From Nitrosomonadales bacterium (lineage in GTDB: Bacteria > Pseudomonadota > Gammaproteobacteria > Burkholderiales > Gallionellaceae): a stretch of 64,000 nt of DNA. The notes beneath the pieces are model-generated. The model made no database searches. It was not told the origin of the DNA and worked only from the letters and a program-made list of their open reading frames with translations. This document shows, piece after piece, positions 9,522-19,200 of this stretch. Position numbers and translations under genes: made by a program. Position 1 is the stretch's first letter. Each line of letters starts with the position of its first letter. The stretch is from contig JACRED010000032.1 of NCBI GenBank assembly GCA_016218415.1, positions 57,502-121,501 on the forward strand. The letters are read 5' to 3'.

Positions 9522-10070
9522 GTGCGGGAAGGAGTCGTCTTTATTGCTGCAACGCTGGCGCTGGCCTTGGTGTCGCGTGCTTCGCTGCGCAAACCCGGCT
9601 CGCACGGGTTCTATCGATTTTTTGCCTGGGAATGCATGCTCGGATTGTTCGTGCTGAACATGCAGGTCTGGAATGCAACCCCGAATTCCACCTATCAGAT
9701 CATTTCCGGATTGTTGTTCTTCGTCTCTCTGCTGCTGGTGCTTTCCGGTGTCGGGTTATTGCAACTGTCCGGCCAACCGGGTCCCGAACGGAACGATGCC
9801 ACGCTGTTCGGATTCGAGAAGACCACCACGCTGGTCACCACCGGGGTGTATCGCCACGTCAGGCACCCGATTTATGGTTCGCTGCTCTTTCTCTGCTGGG
9901 GATTCTTTTTCAAGCAACCCTCGCTGACCGGCGGTGTTCTCGCCACAATCGCGTGCGGATTTATCGTGGCCGCCACGCGCGCCGAGGAAATCGAGAATAT
10001 CGGCTATTTCGGCGAGCAGTACCGGGAGTACATGCAGCGCACGAAGATGTTTGTGCCGTTCATCCTGTAA
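9522..10070 (+). CDS. Isoprenylcysteine carboxyl methyltransferase-like membrane protein
   Basis: 182 residues with about four membrane segments. The C-terminal signature TTGVYRHVRHPIYGSLL and the later RAEEIENIGYFGEQYREYM motif are those of the ICMT/PEMT family of membrane methyltransferases. The start is GTG 9522, preceded by GGGAGG at 9510-9515. An overlapping frame starting at 9503 encodes nothing family-like. Substrate is unknown: in bacteria these enzymes methylate diverse lipids or small molecules. Confidence 0.85.
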   Translation: MREGVVFIAATLALALVSRASLRKPGSHGFYRFFAWECMLGLFVLNMQVWNATPNSTYQIISGLLFFVSLLLVLSGVGLLQLSGQPGPERNDATLFGFEKTTTLVTTGVYRHVRHPIYGSLLFLCWGFFFKQPSLTGGVLATIACGFIVAATRAEEIENIGYFGEQYREYMQRTKMFVPFIL

Positions 10071-10105
10071 ACCGTCGCGCGCGATAATCCACAGGCATTA
10101 CACAG

Positions 10106-10435
10106 CTAGTTTTTCTTGAGCACCTTCATTCGCTCGCCGAACTCCCTGGCAAAGTTGCGCATCGCATTGGCCGCATCCTTTTCCCCGGTGGCGCGCTCCA
10201 GGGTGTCGGCCATGGATACCAGGTTCTGGTGATAGAACTGCTTCATTTCGTCCACCATCATGTCCCTGGTCCACAGGTCGATGCGCAAGGTGGTTTTCTC
10301 GTTCTCATCCCATAGCGCGATCATCACGGCCTTGCTGGTGCTTTCCTTGTGCGCATCCGAGGCGCTCCAGTCGATTTTCGCGGGCATGTTCTTTTCGTCC
10401 AGCGTGACGGTAAATTTTATTTCTGATTGTTTCAT
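10106..10435 (-). CDS. GldC-like protein
   Basis: 109 residues, soluble, no signal peptide. The pattern SEIKFTVTLDEKNMPAKIDW, then TLRIDLWTRDMMVDEMKQFY and the closing RNFAREFGERMK resembles the gliding motility-associated GldC family known from Bacteroidetes. The assignment is from memory of that family. No other gliding genes are present in the window, so a role in gliding is not implied; the protein is best treated as conserved and of unknown function. Confidence 0.72.
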   Translation of the reverse strand: MKQSEIKFTVTLDEKNMPAKIDWSASDAHKESTSKAVMIALWDENEKTTLRIDLWTRDMMVDEMKQFYHQNLVSMADTLERATGEKDAANAMRNFAREFGERMKVLKKN

Positions 10436-10789
10436 TGCGGGTTGTCGCCTTTATGTTTCCGGTTGAGGGTGCGCGATTATCGCCAAAATGATGTGCTTAG
10501 TCGAAATTAATGTGCCCTCATGCACATCTTTCCGGCGCCGCTCATCGTCAAACCCGACCATTCGTTCCCCGCACACCGACACTTGTCCGGACAAGCAGCC
10601 ATTTGTCCCGCAGACTTTGACCAGCCAGCCGCAGCTTAGTAATCTGCGCGCACTTTGCAATTTTTCCGCAGCACCAAGTCATTCAAATAGCTGCCTGACA
10701 ATTGCAATGAAGAGGGAACGAAGGCTGTGACTCTCTGCGCTTCCCCCTCCTCTCCCCTGTCGTTCTGGAAACATTGAAAGGAATGCGAT
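10436..10789. other. Intergenic region with a 14-base palindrome
   Basis: No gene is supported in these 354 bases between divergent genes. It holds a perfect palindrome CTTGTCCGGACAAG at 10582-10595 followed by a second TTTGTCC half-site at about 10602. This could be an operator for one of the flanking genes, but nothing else identifies a regulator. Confidence 0.4.
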
Positions 10790-11200
10790 ATGTCCGGTTC
10801 AAATACGAAATCGATCTTTATCAGCCACACCTGGTCGCAGAACCAGCAGTGTTGGAAGAAGGTGGTCGGATGGCTGGAAAGCGATCCGGATTTTGCGTGG
10901 AAAAACTGCAGCTCCCCTGATACTTCGGCGCTTCCGGACAGGACTTCAAAATCCCTGTCCGAGGAAATCACCCGGCAAATAGCCTCTGCCCAGGCGGTGA
11001 TCATACTTTCCGAGATGTATGCGGCGAACAGCGACTGGATCGATTACGAGATCAGCGAAGCCAAGCGCCTGAGGAAATTCATCATCGGGGTGGCGCCGCT
11101 GGAACAGGGCAGCATCCCCCATAAAATCCGCGAAGCCTCGGACCTGATGGTGAGCGGCCATAGCTCGAGTTTGCTCAGCATGGTCAAATACATCGTGTGA
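10790..11200 (+). CDS. TIR-like (DUF1863/ThsB-type) protein
   Basis: 136 residues, essentially a single domain. The N-terminus KSIFISHTWSQNQQCWKKVV followed by a long acidic middle and QAVIILSEMYAANSDWIDYEI is typical of the TIR-like DUF1863 fold found in ThsB of the Thoeris defence system and in orphan proteins. AAAGGA stands before the ATG. No SIR2/ThsA partner is adjacent: the neighbours are a GldC-like gene and tpm. Defence is therefore a possibility only. Confidence 0.75.
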   Translation: MSGSNTKSIFISHTWSQNQQCWKKVVGWLESDPDFAWKNCSSPDTSALPDRTSKSLSEEITRQIASAQAVIILSEMYAANSDWIDYEISEAKRLRKFIIGVAPLEQGSIPHKIREASDLMVSGHSSSLLSMVKYIV

Positions 11201-11228
11201 ACTGCCCGGAGGGTGGGACGCCACCGTG

Positions 11229-11885
11229 TTAGCGCAGTGTCAGCAGAAAGATATTCTCATGCAGGCGGCTCAAGCCGCGCGCCTTGAAATGCGGATTTTG
11301 AGCAAGCACATCCTGTTGCGCGAGCAGGCGGATTTCGGCGTAATCGCGATACAGCGCCCGCACCTCGTCCGATGAAACCGCAAACGGCGGGCCCTGCATT
11401 TCCGACTGGGGATAATCGAAGGCCACCAGCAGTATCTGCGTCGCGGGCGGCAGTATGCCCACCAGATGCCTGACATAGCGCAGCCGCATCTCTTCGGGCA
11501 ATGCGATCAGCGCGGCGCGGTCGTACACCGCAGTCACATTCGCCAGATCATCTCCGCTCAAATCGAAGAAATCGCCGCACAGCAGGCAGAGGTCATCCGC
11601 CTCGCGGCGATCAAATCGTTCCCCGGGGATGTGGCGCGCGGCATAACCGTTTTCCCTGAAAAACGCCTGCACCGCAATATCGCTCAGCTCCACACCCGAT
11701 ACCCGGTGTCCCTGATCGCGCAGCCAGCGCAGGTCGCGGCTCTTTCCGCACAGCGGCACAAACACTGCACTGCCCCGGGCAAGGTTCAGTTCGGGCCAGT
11801 AGCGGCTCAGGTAGGGGTTGACCTCGTCCTGGTGAAAGCCGATCTCCTGCCTTTCCCATCGCTCCAGCCAGAATTCACTTTTCAT
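11229..11885 (-). CDS. tpm: Thiopurine S-methyltransferase
   Basis: 218 residues, the usual bacterial length. Motifs include FWLERWERQEIGFHQ at the N-terminus and the SAM site FVPLCGKSRDLRWL followed by GHRVSGVELSDIAV. The family methylates thiopurines and, in bacteria, selenium or tellurium oxyanions, which suggests metalloid detoxification. It stands alone between the DUF1863 gene and the GGDEF-EAL gene. Confidence 0.94.
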   Translation of the reverse strand: MKSEFWLERWERQEIGFHQDEVNPYLSRYWPELNLARGSAVFVPLCGKSRDLRWLRDQGHRVSGVELSDIAVQAFFRENGYAARHIPGERFDRREADDLCLLCGDFFDLSGDDLANVTAVYDRAALIALPEEMRLRYVRHLVGILPPATQILLVAFDYPQSEMQGPPFAVSSDEVRALYRDYAEIRLLAQQDVLAQNPHFKARGLSRLHENIFLLTLR

Positions 11886-11930
11886 ATCTTCCCCTCTGCG
11901 ATGCGGTCACGAATGGAACGGCGCCGGAAT

Positions 11931-13994
11931 TCATGCTTCCATTTCCATCAACACATCGGTGAACTTCTCCAGCGGCACCGGCTTGCCGAACAGATACCCC
12001 TGATAAAGCTTGCATCCGGCTTGCTCGAGAAAATCGCGTTGCGCCTGGGTCTCAACGCCTTCCGCGATCGATTCCATATTCAGATTGGTGGCCATGCCGA
12101 TGATGGTCTGCACGATCACCGAATCAGTCGGCTTGATGCCGATGTTGCGCACGAATGCCTGATCCACTTTCAGCTGGTCAAGCGGCAACTGGGTCAGGTA
12201 GGAGAGCGACGAATAGCCCGTGCCGAAATCATCCATCGAGAACCGCACGCCTATCTTCTTCAGCGCGTGCATCTTGATCACGGTATCGTCGACGTTGTCG
12301 AGCACCATGCTTTCGGTGAGCTCGAGTTTGAGGCGCGAGGGATTGATGCCGGTTCTCCTGATCAGGTCATCGATCAGTGTGACAAAGTCGTCCTGATGGA
12401 ACTGCCGCGCGCTGACATTCACCGCGATCTGCAAATCGCGCGTCAGCGGGCTCGCTTCCCACAGCTTGATTTGCTCGCACACGGATTCCAGCACCCATTG
12501 CCCGATGGACAGGATCAGTCCGGTCTCTTCCGCCATCGGGATGAATTGTCCGGGGAACACCATGCCCATCTGCGGATGTTCCCAGCGTATCAGCGCCTCC
12601 GCGCCTATCGGCCTGGAATTCTGGTCGACCTGCACCTGGAAGTACACGTGCAACTGCCGTTGCGCGACCGCCAATCTGAGCGCGTGCTCCAGTTCGCTGC
12701 GCGCCTCGAGCGCCGCCTGGGTATGGGGGTCATAAAAACGCACGGTATTGCGGCCGGCATTTTTGGCCTGGTACATGGCGGCATCGGCGCGCTTATGCAC
12801 TTCCTCTATCGTCACCCCGGCATCGCGGAACATGGTTACACCTATGCTGGCGCTGCAGTTGTAGATGAAATCGTTGAGATAGTAGGGCTGGCTGAGCGCC
12901 TTCGAGACCTTGTCCGCGATCATCAGCGTCTGCTCCGACGCGGATTGTTCGTTTTCGCTCAGTTCGCCCAGCAGCACCACGAATTCATCGCCGCCCAGGC
13001 GCGCCACCGTATCGGACGCGCGCACACTGGCTTTTATTCGCTTCGCCACCTCGATCAGCAACAGGTCGCCCATGCCATGACCCTTGGTATCGTTCAATGT
13101 TTTGAAGTGGTCCATGTCCAGGAACATCAGCGCGCGATACTGGTTGCTGCGATTCGACTGCATGATCGCGTGCTCCAGCCGGTCCTGAAACAGCCGGCGG
13201 TTGGGCAAATCGGTGAGCGGGTCCGAATAGGCGAGATGGTAGACGGTCTTTTCGCTTTCGTTGGCAAGCTTGTTCAGGTCATTCGTGCTTTTGTTGACGG
13301 TTCTGAGTACCAGCAGCGCCTCGACCAGGATCAGCAGCGTGATGATGATCAGGTTCAGTTCCACACGACCCTGAACATCGTCGATGTCCTCGGATTGCGA
13401 GGCCACCACTCTTGCGGCCAGGCTTTTGTATTCCTGCTCGGTCTCCGCCGAGATTCGCGCCAGCCGTTCGGCGAACGACCTGTCCATGTCGTTCACCGCG
13501 CGATCGGCCTGGAATGCCGCAGCACCTCCTTGCGCCAACGGATACCGTGCCAGCGCCTCGCGGCACAGCCGTCCGATATCCCGATGCAAATCCAGAAGCG
13601 AATCCAGGTCGGCCACCTTGTCTTGCTCGTGCGCGCTGACTGCGGCGTCCCGCATCGTTGCGATCGCCTTGCCCACGTCTTCTTCCTCGCGCAGGAAATT
13701 CTGCCAGTACCCCTGCATGCTCCGCGCATCCCCGCCGCGCAGCAGGACATCTTTCCATTCCTGCACCTGGCGTCCGAAGGCTGTTTGCGCATGATGCGCA
13801 TTGACCACCTGCACTTCCTTGGATGACAGCACCACCACATTGTGATGCGAGGTCGTTTCAAGATTATCGATATTCCGGTAGAGCTGGTACAAACCGATCA
13901 GCAACACGCAGGGGAACATCACCAGCCCCAGCAAGAGCACATATTTCTTGCGCCTTGTTTTGGCATTCTCGGCAAACCATCCTTTGATATCCAT
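11931..13994 (-). CDS. GGDEF-EAL protein with periplasmic sensor domain
   Basis: About 687 residues from ATG 13994 (GGGAGAA upstream; a TTG one codon earlier is also open). An N-terminal membrane helix (about 18-38), an extracytoplasmic four-helix-like sensor region to about 225 and a second helix precede a GGDEF domain with intact LGGDEF and a C-terminal EAL domain with intact EALIRWEHP and DDFGTGYSSL. Both cyclic-di-GMP synthesis and hydrolysis are therefore possible. It lies beside a second GGDEF protein on the same strand. Confidence 0.93.
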   Translation of the reverse strand: MDIKGWFAENAKTRRKKYVLLLGLVMFPCVLLIGLYQLYRNIDNLETTSHHNVVVLSSKEVQVVNAHHAQTAFGRQVQEWKDVLLRGGDARSMQGYWQNFLREEEDVGKAIATMRDAAVSAHEQDKVADLDSLLDLHRDIGRLCREALARYPLAQGGAAAFQADRAVNDMDRSFAERLARISAETEQEYKSLAARVVASQSEDIDDVQGRVELNLIIITLLILVEALLVLRTVNKSTNDLNKLANESEKTVYHLAYSDPLTDLPNRRLFQDRLEHAIMQSNRSNQYRALMFLDMDHFKTLNDTKGHGMGDLLLIEVAKRIKASVRASDTVARLGGDEFVVLLGELSENEQSASEQTLMIADKVSKALSQPYYLNDFIYNCSASIGVTMFRDAGVTIEEVHKRADAAMYQAKNAGRNTVRFYDPHTQAALEARSELEHALRLAVAQRQLHVYFQVQVDQNSRPIGAEALIRWEHPQMGMVFPGQFIPMAEETGLILSIGQWVLESVCEQIKLWEASPLTRDLQIAVNVSARQFHQDDFVTLIDDLIRRTGINPSRLKLELTESMVLDNVDDTVIKMHALKKIGVRFSMDDFGTGYSSLSYLTQLPLDQLKVDQAFVRNIGIKPTDSVIVQTIIGMATNLNMESIAEGVETQAQRDFLEQAGCKLYQGYLFGKPVPLEKFTDVLMEMEA

Positions 13995-14122
13995 CAATTC
14001 TCCCTGTCATCAGGACTTTTTTACGCGTCCCGCGCGCACGGTATTACGCACAGTGTATCGGCATGTTGATTATTATCAAACCAAGCCGGAAATTATCCCC
14101 TGGCCGCGCTTCCAGCCGCGGC

Positions 14123-15748
14123 TCATTCGCTGACTTCCCGCATCCCGGTCTGGTATATCCTGACATTGTTCCGGCCATTCTTTTTGGCATGGTACATGGC
14201 GATGTCGGCACTTTTCACCAGCCGCTTTTCTTCACTGCCATGTTCCGGATAGACCGCCACGCCTATGCTTGAGCCTATTTGCAGGGTGTGTCCGGCCAGT
14301 TCGAACGGCTGGTTGAGCGCCAGCCGTATCTTCTCGCCCACCTTTCCGGCATCCTGCTCCGCTTCGACCGCGGGCAGCAGGATCACGAACTCGTCACCGC
14401 CGATACGCGCCGCAGTGTCCGATTCGCGCAGGCAATCCTGAATGCGCAGTGCGACTTCCCCGAGCAACAGATCGCCGACGCCGTGGCCGTAGGTGTCATT
14501 GACCGGCTTGAACCTGTCCAGGTCGATGAACATCAGCGCCAAACGCGCGCGGTTCCGGGAGGCGGCGGCGATCGCCTGTTGCAGGCGGTCATTGAATAGC
14601 GCACGGTTGGGCAGGTGGGTGAGCGCGTCATATTGCGCCATGTGCTGCATGTGCTCCTCTATGTCCTTGCGCTCGGTGATGTCCGTCGATATGCCGCACA
14701 ACGCATAAATGCCGCCATCGTCGTGCCGCAATGGAAGTTTGACCGTCATGAATACCTGCGTGACTCCGGTCAGCACGTTGAGATTGGTTTCTTCGGTCTC
14801 GAGCGTCTCCCCGTCCTGAAGTACGCGGAGGTCATCCCTGCGCATCCTGGCGGCGGTGTCCGCATCGTAGAACTTGCTGTCATCGTAGCCGACGATTTCC
14901 TCCATGGGCGCCGCGAAGCGCTCGCGCAACAGCCGGTTGGCGAACAGGTAGCGCCCGCGCGTATCTTTCATATAGATATAGGCGCTGACGTTTTCCAGAA
15001 TGCCGGAAAGCAGTTTCTCGTTTTCCCTGAGCGCCTGATCGGCATGGCTGCGGCCGAGCGCGATCTCCGCAAGGTTGGCAGTCTGCTCGATCAGACTGAT
15101 TTCCGCATCGGTCGGCTTGTGCGTCTGGCGATAATAGATGCCGAAAGTACCGAGCACTTTTCCGGAAGCCGAGCGAATCGGTTCCGACCAGCACGCGCCC
15201 AGCCCTGCCCGGCCTGCCAACTCCCTGAAGGAGGCCCAGTAAGGATGAGTCCGGATATCTTCGATAACGATACGCTGGCCGGTAAAGGCCGCCGTACCGC
15301 AGGAACACGCGCCTATGCCGATCTCGATCCCGTTCAGGGCATCACAAAAAAAACCGGGCAGGCTGGGCGCCGCGCCTATTGCCAGATGTCTGCCTTCACC
15401 GTCGAGCAGCATGATGCCGCACAGCATGGTGGGCTGGTGCTGCTCCACGCCGCGCACGATGGCCCCCAGAATGTCGGGGAGAGGCGCGCCATGCGCCAGC
15501 AGTTCCAGCACGCGATTGCGGGTCTGTTCGCGTTGTTCGGACTGTTTGCGCTCGATGAGGTCACGTGCATGTGTGCGATTGGCACGCACAAAATAATAAA
15601 CGGCGGCAGCCGTGCCGCAGACCAGCAACAGAACGGCTGCTACCACCGCACTTCCACTCCCTGAACTGCCATTGCCGGATGGCACAATGCGGCAAACAGC
15701 CGCATCCGTGCAAGATTGATAAGAAACATAGGGGAGAACGACAGGCAT
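14123..15748 (-). CDS. Membrane GAF-PAS-GGDEF diguanylate cyclase
   Basis: 541 residues. One transmembrane helix at about 33-53 is followed by a short coiled linker, a GAF domain (about 75-225), a PAS domain (about 240-355, ending in the PAC-like ALCGISTDITERK) and a GGDEF domain with an intact IGGDEF motif. It should make cyclic-di-GMP in response to a cytoplasmic ligand. There is no EAL domain. The first about 30 residues are cysteine-containing and unlike a signal peptide, so the exact start is uncertain. Confidence 0.9.
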   Translation of the reverse strand: MPVVLPYVSYQSCTDAAVCRIVPSGNGSSGSGSAVVAAVLLLVCGTAAAVYYFVRANRTHARDLIERKQSEQREQTRNRVLELLAHGAPLPDILGAIVRGVEQHQPTMLCGIMLLDGEGRHLAIGAAPSLPGFFCDALNGIEIGIGACSCGTAAFTGQRIVIEDIRTHPYWASFRELAGRAGLGACWSEPIRSASGKVLGTFGIYYRQTHKPTDAEISLIEQTANLAEIALGRSHADQALRENEKLLSGILENVSAYIYMKDTRGRYLFANRLLRERFAAPMEEIVGYDDSKFYDADTAARMRRDDLRVLQDGETLETEETNLNVLTGVTQVFMTVKLPLRHDDGGIYALCGISTDITERKDIEEHMQHMAQYDALTHLPNRALFNDRLQQAIAAASRNRARLALMFIDLDRFKPVNDTYGHGVGDLLLGEVALRIQDCLRESDTAARIGGDEFVILLPAVEAEQDAGKVGEKIRLALNQPFELAGHTLQIGSSIGVAVYPEHGSEEKRLVKSADIAMYHAKKNGRNNVRIYQTGMREVSE

Positions 15749-15820
15749 CCCGCACGGGATGCTCCAGGCAGATTATTCACGCCTCCGCCGCAACCGGCAG
15801 GCAAGGCACCGACAAGCAGG

Positions 15821-16210
15821 CTAGGGCTGAAGAAATGCCAGGGCTTGCTCTGCATCTTTGCGCAACGGGCTTCCCGGATATTTCTTGATGAAAGCGGCAA
15901 AAGCAGCCTGCGCCTGAGGGACACCATCCGTTTCAGCCAGCTTCATCGCCGCCTTGAATGCATCCAGCTCTTCCGCTGCTATCGTCTGGGCGGACGCATC
16001 GCCTTTCCAGTAGATGTCTTCCGATGAAACCGCAGCGCCGCGAACACCGCCGGTCGCATTGGTTGCGGTCACCCGTTTCTGGGGCGCCAGCGACTCTATC
16101 TTGCTTCTGAGCCTGTCCCAGAAACTGGCGACGCCGCTCTTTTCACCCGCATAAAGCATCTGGGAGCCGAGCGTCAGCGCCAGCAAGGACAGCACAATTA
16201 ACTTTTTCAT
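15821..16210 (-). CDS. Small secreted protein with TPR-like C-terminus
   Basis: About 129 residues with a Sec signal peptide (MKKLIVLSLLALTLGSQMLYA). Two ATG codons are adjacent; the second, 6 bases from GGAGAAT, fits better. The C-terminal half (LDAFKAAMKLAETDGVPQAQ and AFIKKYPGSPLRKDAE) looks like a single outer-membrane-type TPR hairpin. It is third on the strand after the cyclase and the large NHL protein, so it may be an accessory of that locus. Function unknown. Confidence 0.75.
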   Translation of the reverse strand: MKKLIVLSLLALTLGSQMLYAGEKSGVASFWDRLRSKIESLAPQKRVTATNATGGVRGAAVSSEDIYWKGDASAQTIAAEELDAFKAAMKLAETDGVPQAQAAFAAFIKKYPGSPLRKDAEQALAFLQP

Positions 16211-16285
16211 CATATTCTCCTTAATGTCGGTTGATACATTTTGATTCTACTGCGAAAAACGGTGCGCTGCATGGCAGCCCCTCTT

Positions 16286-19200
16286 CTATAGTGCGTTCAA
16301 AAGCTCCAGAGCCATCGCCTTGTGCTTTTCCTTGACTGCGGGATCCAGCTTGACTGCCTTGACAAAAGCGTCCTTCGCACTCTTGGTGTCATTCAATGCC
16401 TTGTATGCCTTTGCCAGGTTGACGAAAATATAAGGGTCCGTCGAGCCGGACTGCGACGCCGCGAGATAGGCCTTCTGCGCCTCGGAATATTTCCCGTCGA
16501 GCATGTGTATATTGCCCCGATTATTCAGGGCCGCCGCATTTTTCGGCTGCACGCTGATCACTTTATCGAAGTACTTCATCGCCTCTTTTCTGTCGCCTAT
16601 CTTGGCCAGTATGATCCCCACCTGGAGGTGCGACTCCATATCGGCGGGATTTTTCTGTATTGCCTGTAGATAGCGCCGGGTCTTCGTCTGCGAACTGATC
16701 TTGAGCATGGACGCAAAATCGCCCGGAAACTTCTTTTCGACATCCGCGCCGGCTATGTCGGGGGTTTTGAATGTCGAGCTGGGCAAAGTGGCCGGTTTGT
16801 ATATATCCCATGATTTATGGATATCCAGTATGTTGAGTCCCTTGCCTTTCCACTTGTAGTAATTTTCCGCGCCCAGCTCCCAAGCCTTGGTGAAAGGACG
16901 GCCAACGACCGTGGTTTCGACAGGTATCCACAGCAGGCCATCATGTATCACAAACATGTCGTTCATCGTATACCCGTCCTCGTCCGCCTTGATGCCCGTG
17001 GAGAACATCATCAGCAAATGATCGGGCACCTCGAGCATCAGCGTTCTGATCCCCATCCCCTCGAGTGCTGTCGAGTAAAACGTTACCAGATCGACGCAGT
17101 CGCCCGATCTGCGCTCCAGTGTCTCGCGGGGGTACTGGACATAGTCGACCGTATCGATCTTTTCCGTCGCCGTTTTCGTCAGCGATACCTGGTAAGGATT
17201 GGTGGGGTTCTGAATGTAGGTCAGCCCCATCACCCCCATGGCATTGAACAACAATGCCGCCAGTTGCGATTCATCCTTGGTTTCGCTGAACTGGGTGGCC
17301 ACAGCGCGCGCAAAGTTGATGATGGGCGTATCCTTGGGCGTCACGAATGAAGCGACGCGATCATGCTCATCCCAGGTCATGCGATGCTTGTCATAGACCG
17401 TGATGGTGGCATTCTTGCTGTACAGATCGCGCACCCCGTCGAGGAAATAGCCGGCCTTTATTTCCGCCTGTATGGAACTGTCCTCGGTGATATTCAGGAT
17501 ATTGTTGTTGAATACCGACTTGAGGGTGATCTCCTCGCTCTGCCCAGGCAGCAGCCTGTCTATTTTTCCTTCGGTCGGATAGTCCATGAAATTATTCAAC
17601 ATGAAACTGACTTTGATATTTTCTATCAGTTTGTCAGTGTTGTTGATCAGCCTGATGCGGCCTATCCCCTCTTCCTCGTACAATTTATAGGTGTTGGAAA
17701 AGACGTCGTGCAACTTCACCACCTCTATTTCCAGCGGCTCGGTATTGGACGGAAGAGTGGCGGCGATCACCTCGAATTTCTCCGATTCGGTGCCGTCAGT
17801 GCTCAGGGTGGCAACATGCAACGAGTACTGCGTGTTGGGTGCCAACGAATCCCTTACAAATTCCGGCAGGGTCGTTTCGCCCACCTTGGTGAGCACCTCG
17901 CCCGCTTTCTGGTAGATCAGGTAGGCCTTGAAATACTCGGTTTCGATCGGCTTCCAGCTCAGCTTGAGCTGCATAGGGGACGGCTCAACCTGGACGCCCG
18001 CCAGCTTCGGCGGACTGTATTTTTTGGGAACGCCGCTTACGCTGTCGCTCCTGGGTCCGACGAATCCATACTGCGTTTCCCCGACCACCCGGTAGTAGTA
18101 TTTCCTGTCCGGCTCCAGACCTTGGTCGGTGTACTGATTGGTCTTGCTGGTGGCGACCTGCACAAATGCCGAGTTATCGCCCTGCGACCGGTATATCTGG
18201 TATTGCTTGACGTATGGCAATTCGGATGCCGCCCAGCGCAATTCGATTGCGTGCACTGCGCCGGTCGCCGCCAGTTGCGCAGGCGCGGTGGGCGTATGCA
18301 GCGTGGTGAACGTCTGCAAACGTTTGTTGCCGCGCTCCGAGATCGCGAACGTCTCGTCGCCTGTCGCGGTGATCGATTGCGGTTCGCCAAGCTCCCCGGC
18401 GCCATTGCCGTTGGCCGCAAATGAGCGGACATATTGGCCTTTGTGCGTATACACCTTGACCTGGTTAGAATCCAGAACGAACACCTCATCCCGTGTCACC
18501 ATCAGGGACACGGGCTTCTTGAGCGCGCCTTCTCCGGCTTGCTTGCCCAACACGCCCATAGGTTCGCCCTTCGCAGAGTAGATGGCAACGATAGCGCGTC
18601 CTTTATCCAGCACATAAATCGTATCCTGGGCATTGAGCGCGATCGCCGTCGGCTCGTCCAGCTTGCCGGCCGAATCGTTGCGAATTTCCTTCAGGAACAC
18701 GCCGTCGCTGCTGAATGCCTGCACCCTGCCATTGCCGCTATCGGCGACGAATATGGTGCCCGCACTGGAGATCGCGATGTCTTCCGGATCGTCGAATTCC
18801 CCGTTGTCGCTACCCGACGCGCCAAAACTCATCTGGACAGCCCCGGCTCCGTCCAGCTTGACGACGCGCTCCTTCTTTTTGTCCAGCGCCCACATGCCTC
18901 CGCTCTTGTCGAAGGCGATGGACGACGGCGCAAGATCGTTCAGCCTGATTTCACCGGCCACCGCGCCATTGACGATCTTGACCAGCTTGACGTTTTTTTT
19001 ATCGCTCTCGTCGATGCCGTATATCGCTCCCTTGCCGTCCCAGACGATTTTGCCCAGCGATGCGGGAACCAGCTGCTCCCATCTCACCGATACTCTTGAC
19101 GGGGTTTTAACGGCGGGTTCGAAGGGTGCGCCCGCTTCGACCCTGAACACATCGGCCATTCCTTTCTCGCTGTCGCCGACAAACACCTGCCGATCCTGAT

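Noticed and set aside
11466..13826. A 786-codon open frame on the plus strand opposite the GGDEF-EAL gene
   Set aside because: The minus strand encodes unmistakable GGDEF and EAL domains. The plus frame is rich in H, R, Q and A, has no family motif, and is a usual shadow of GC-rich coding DNA.
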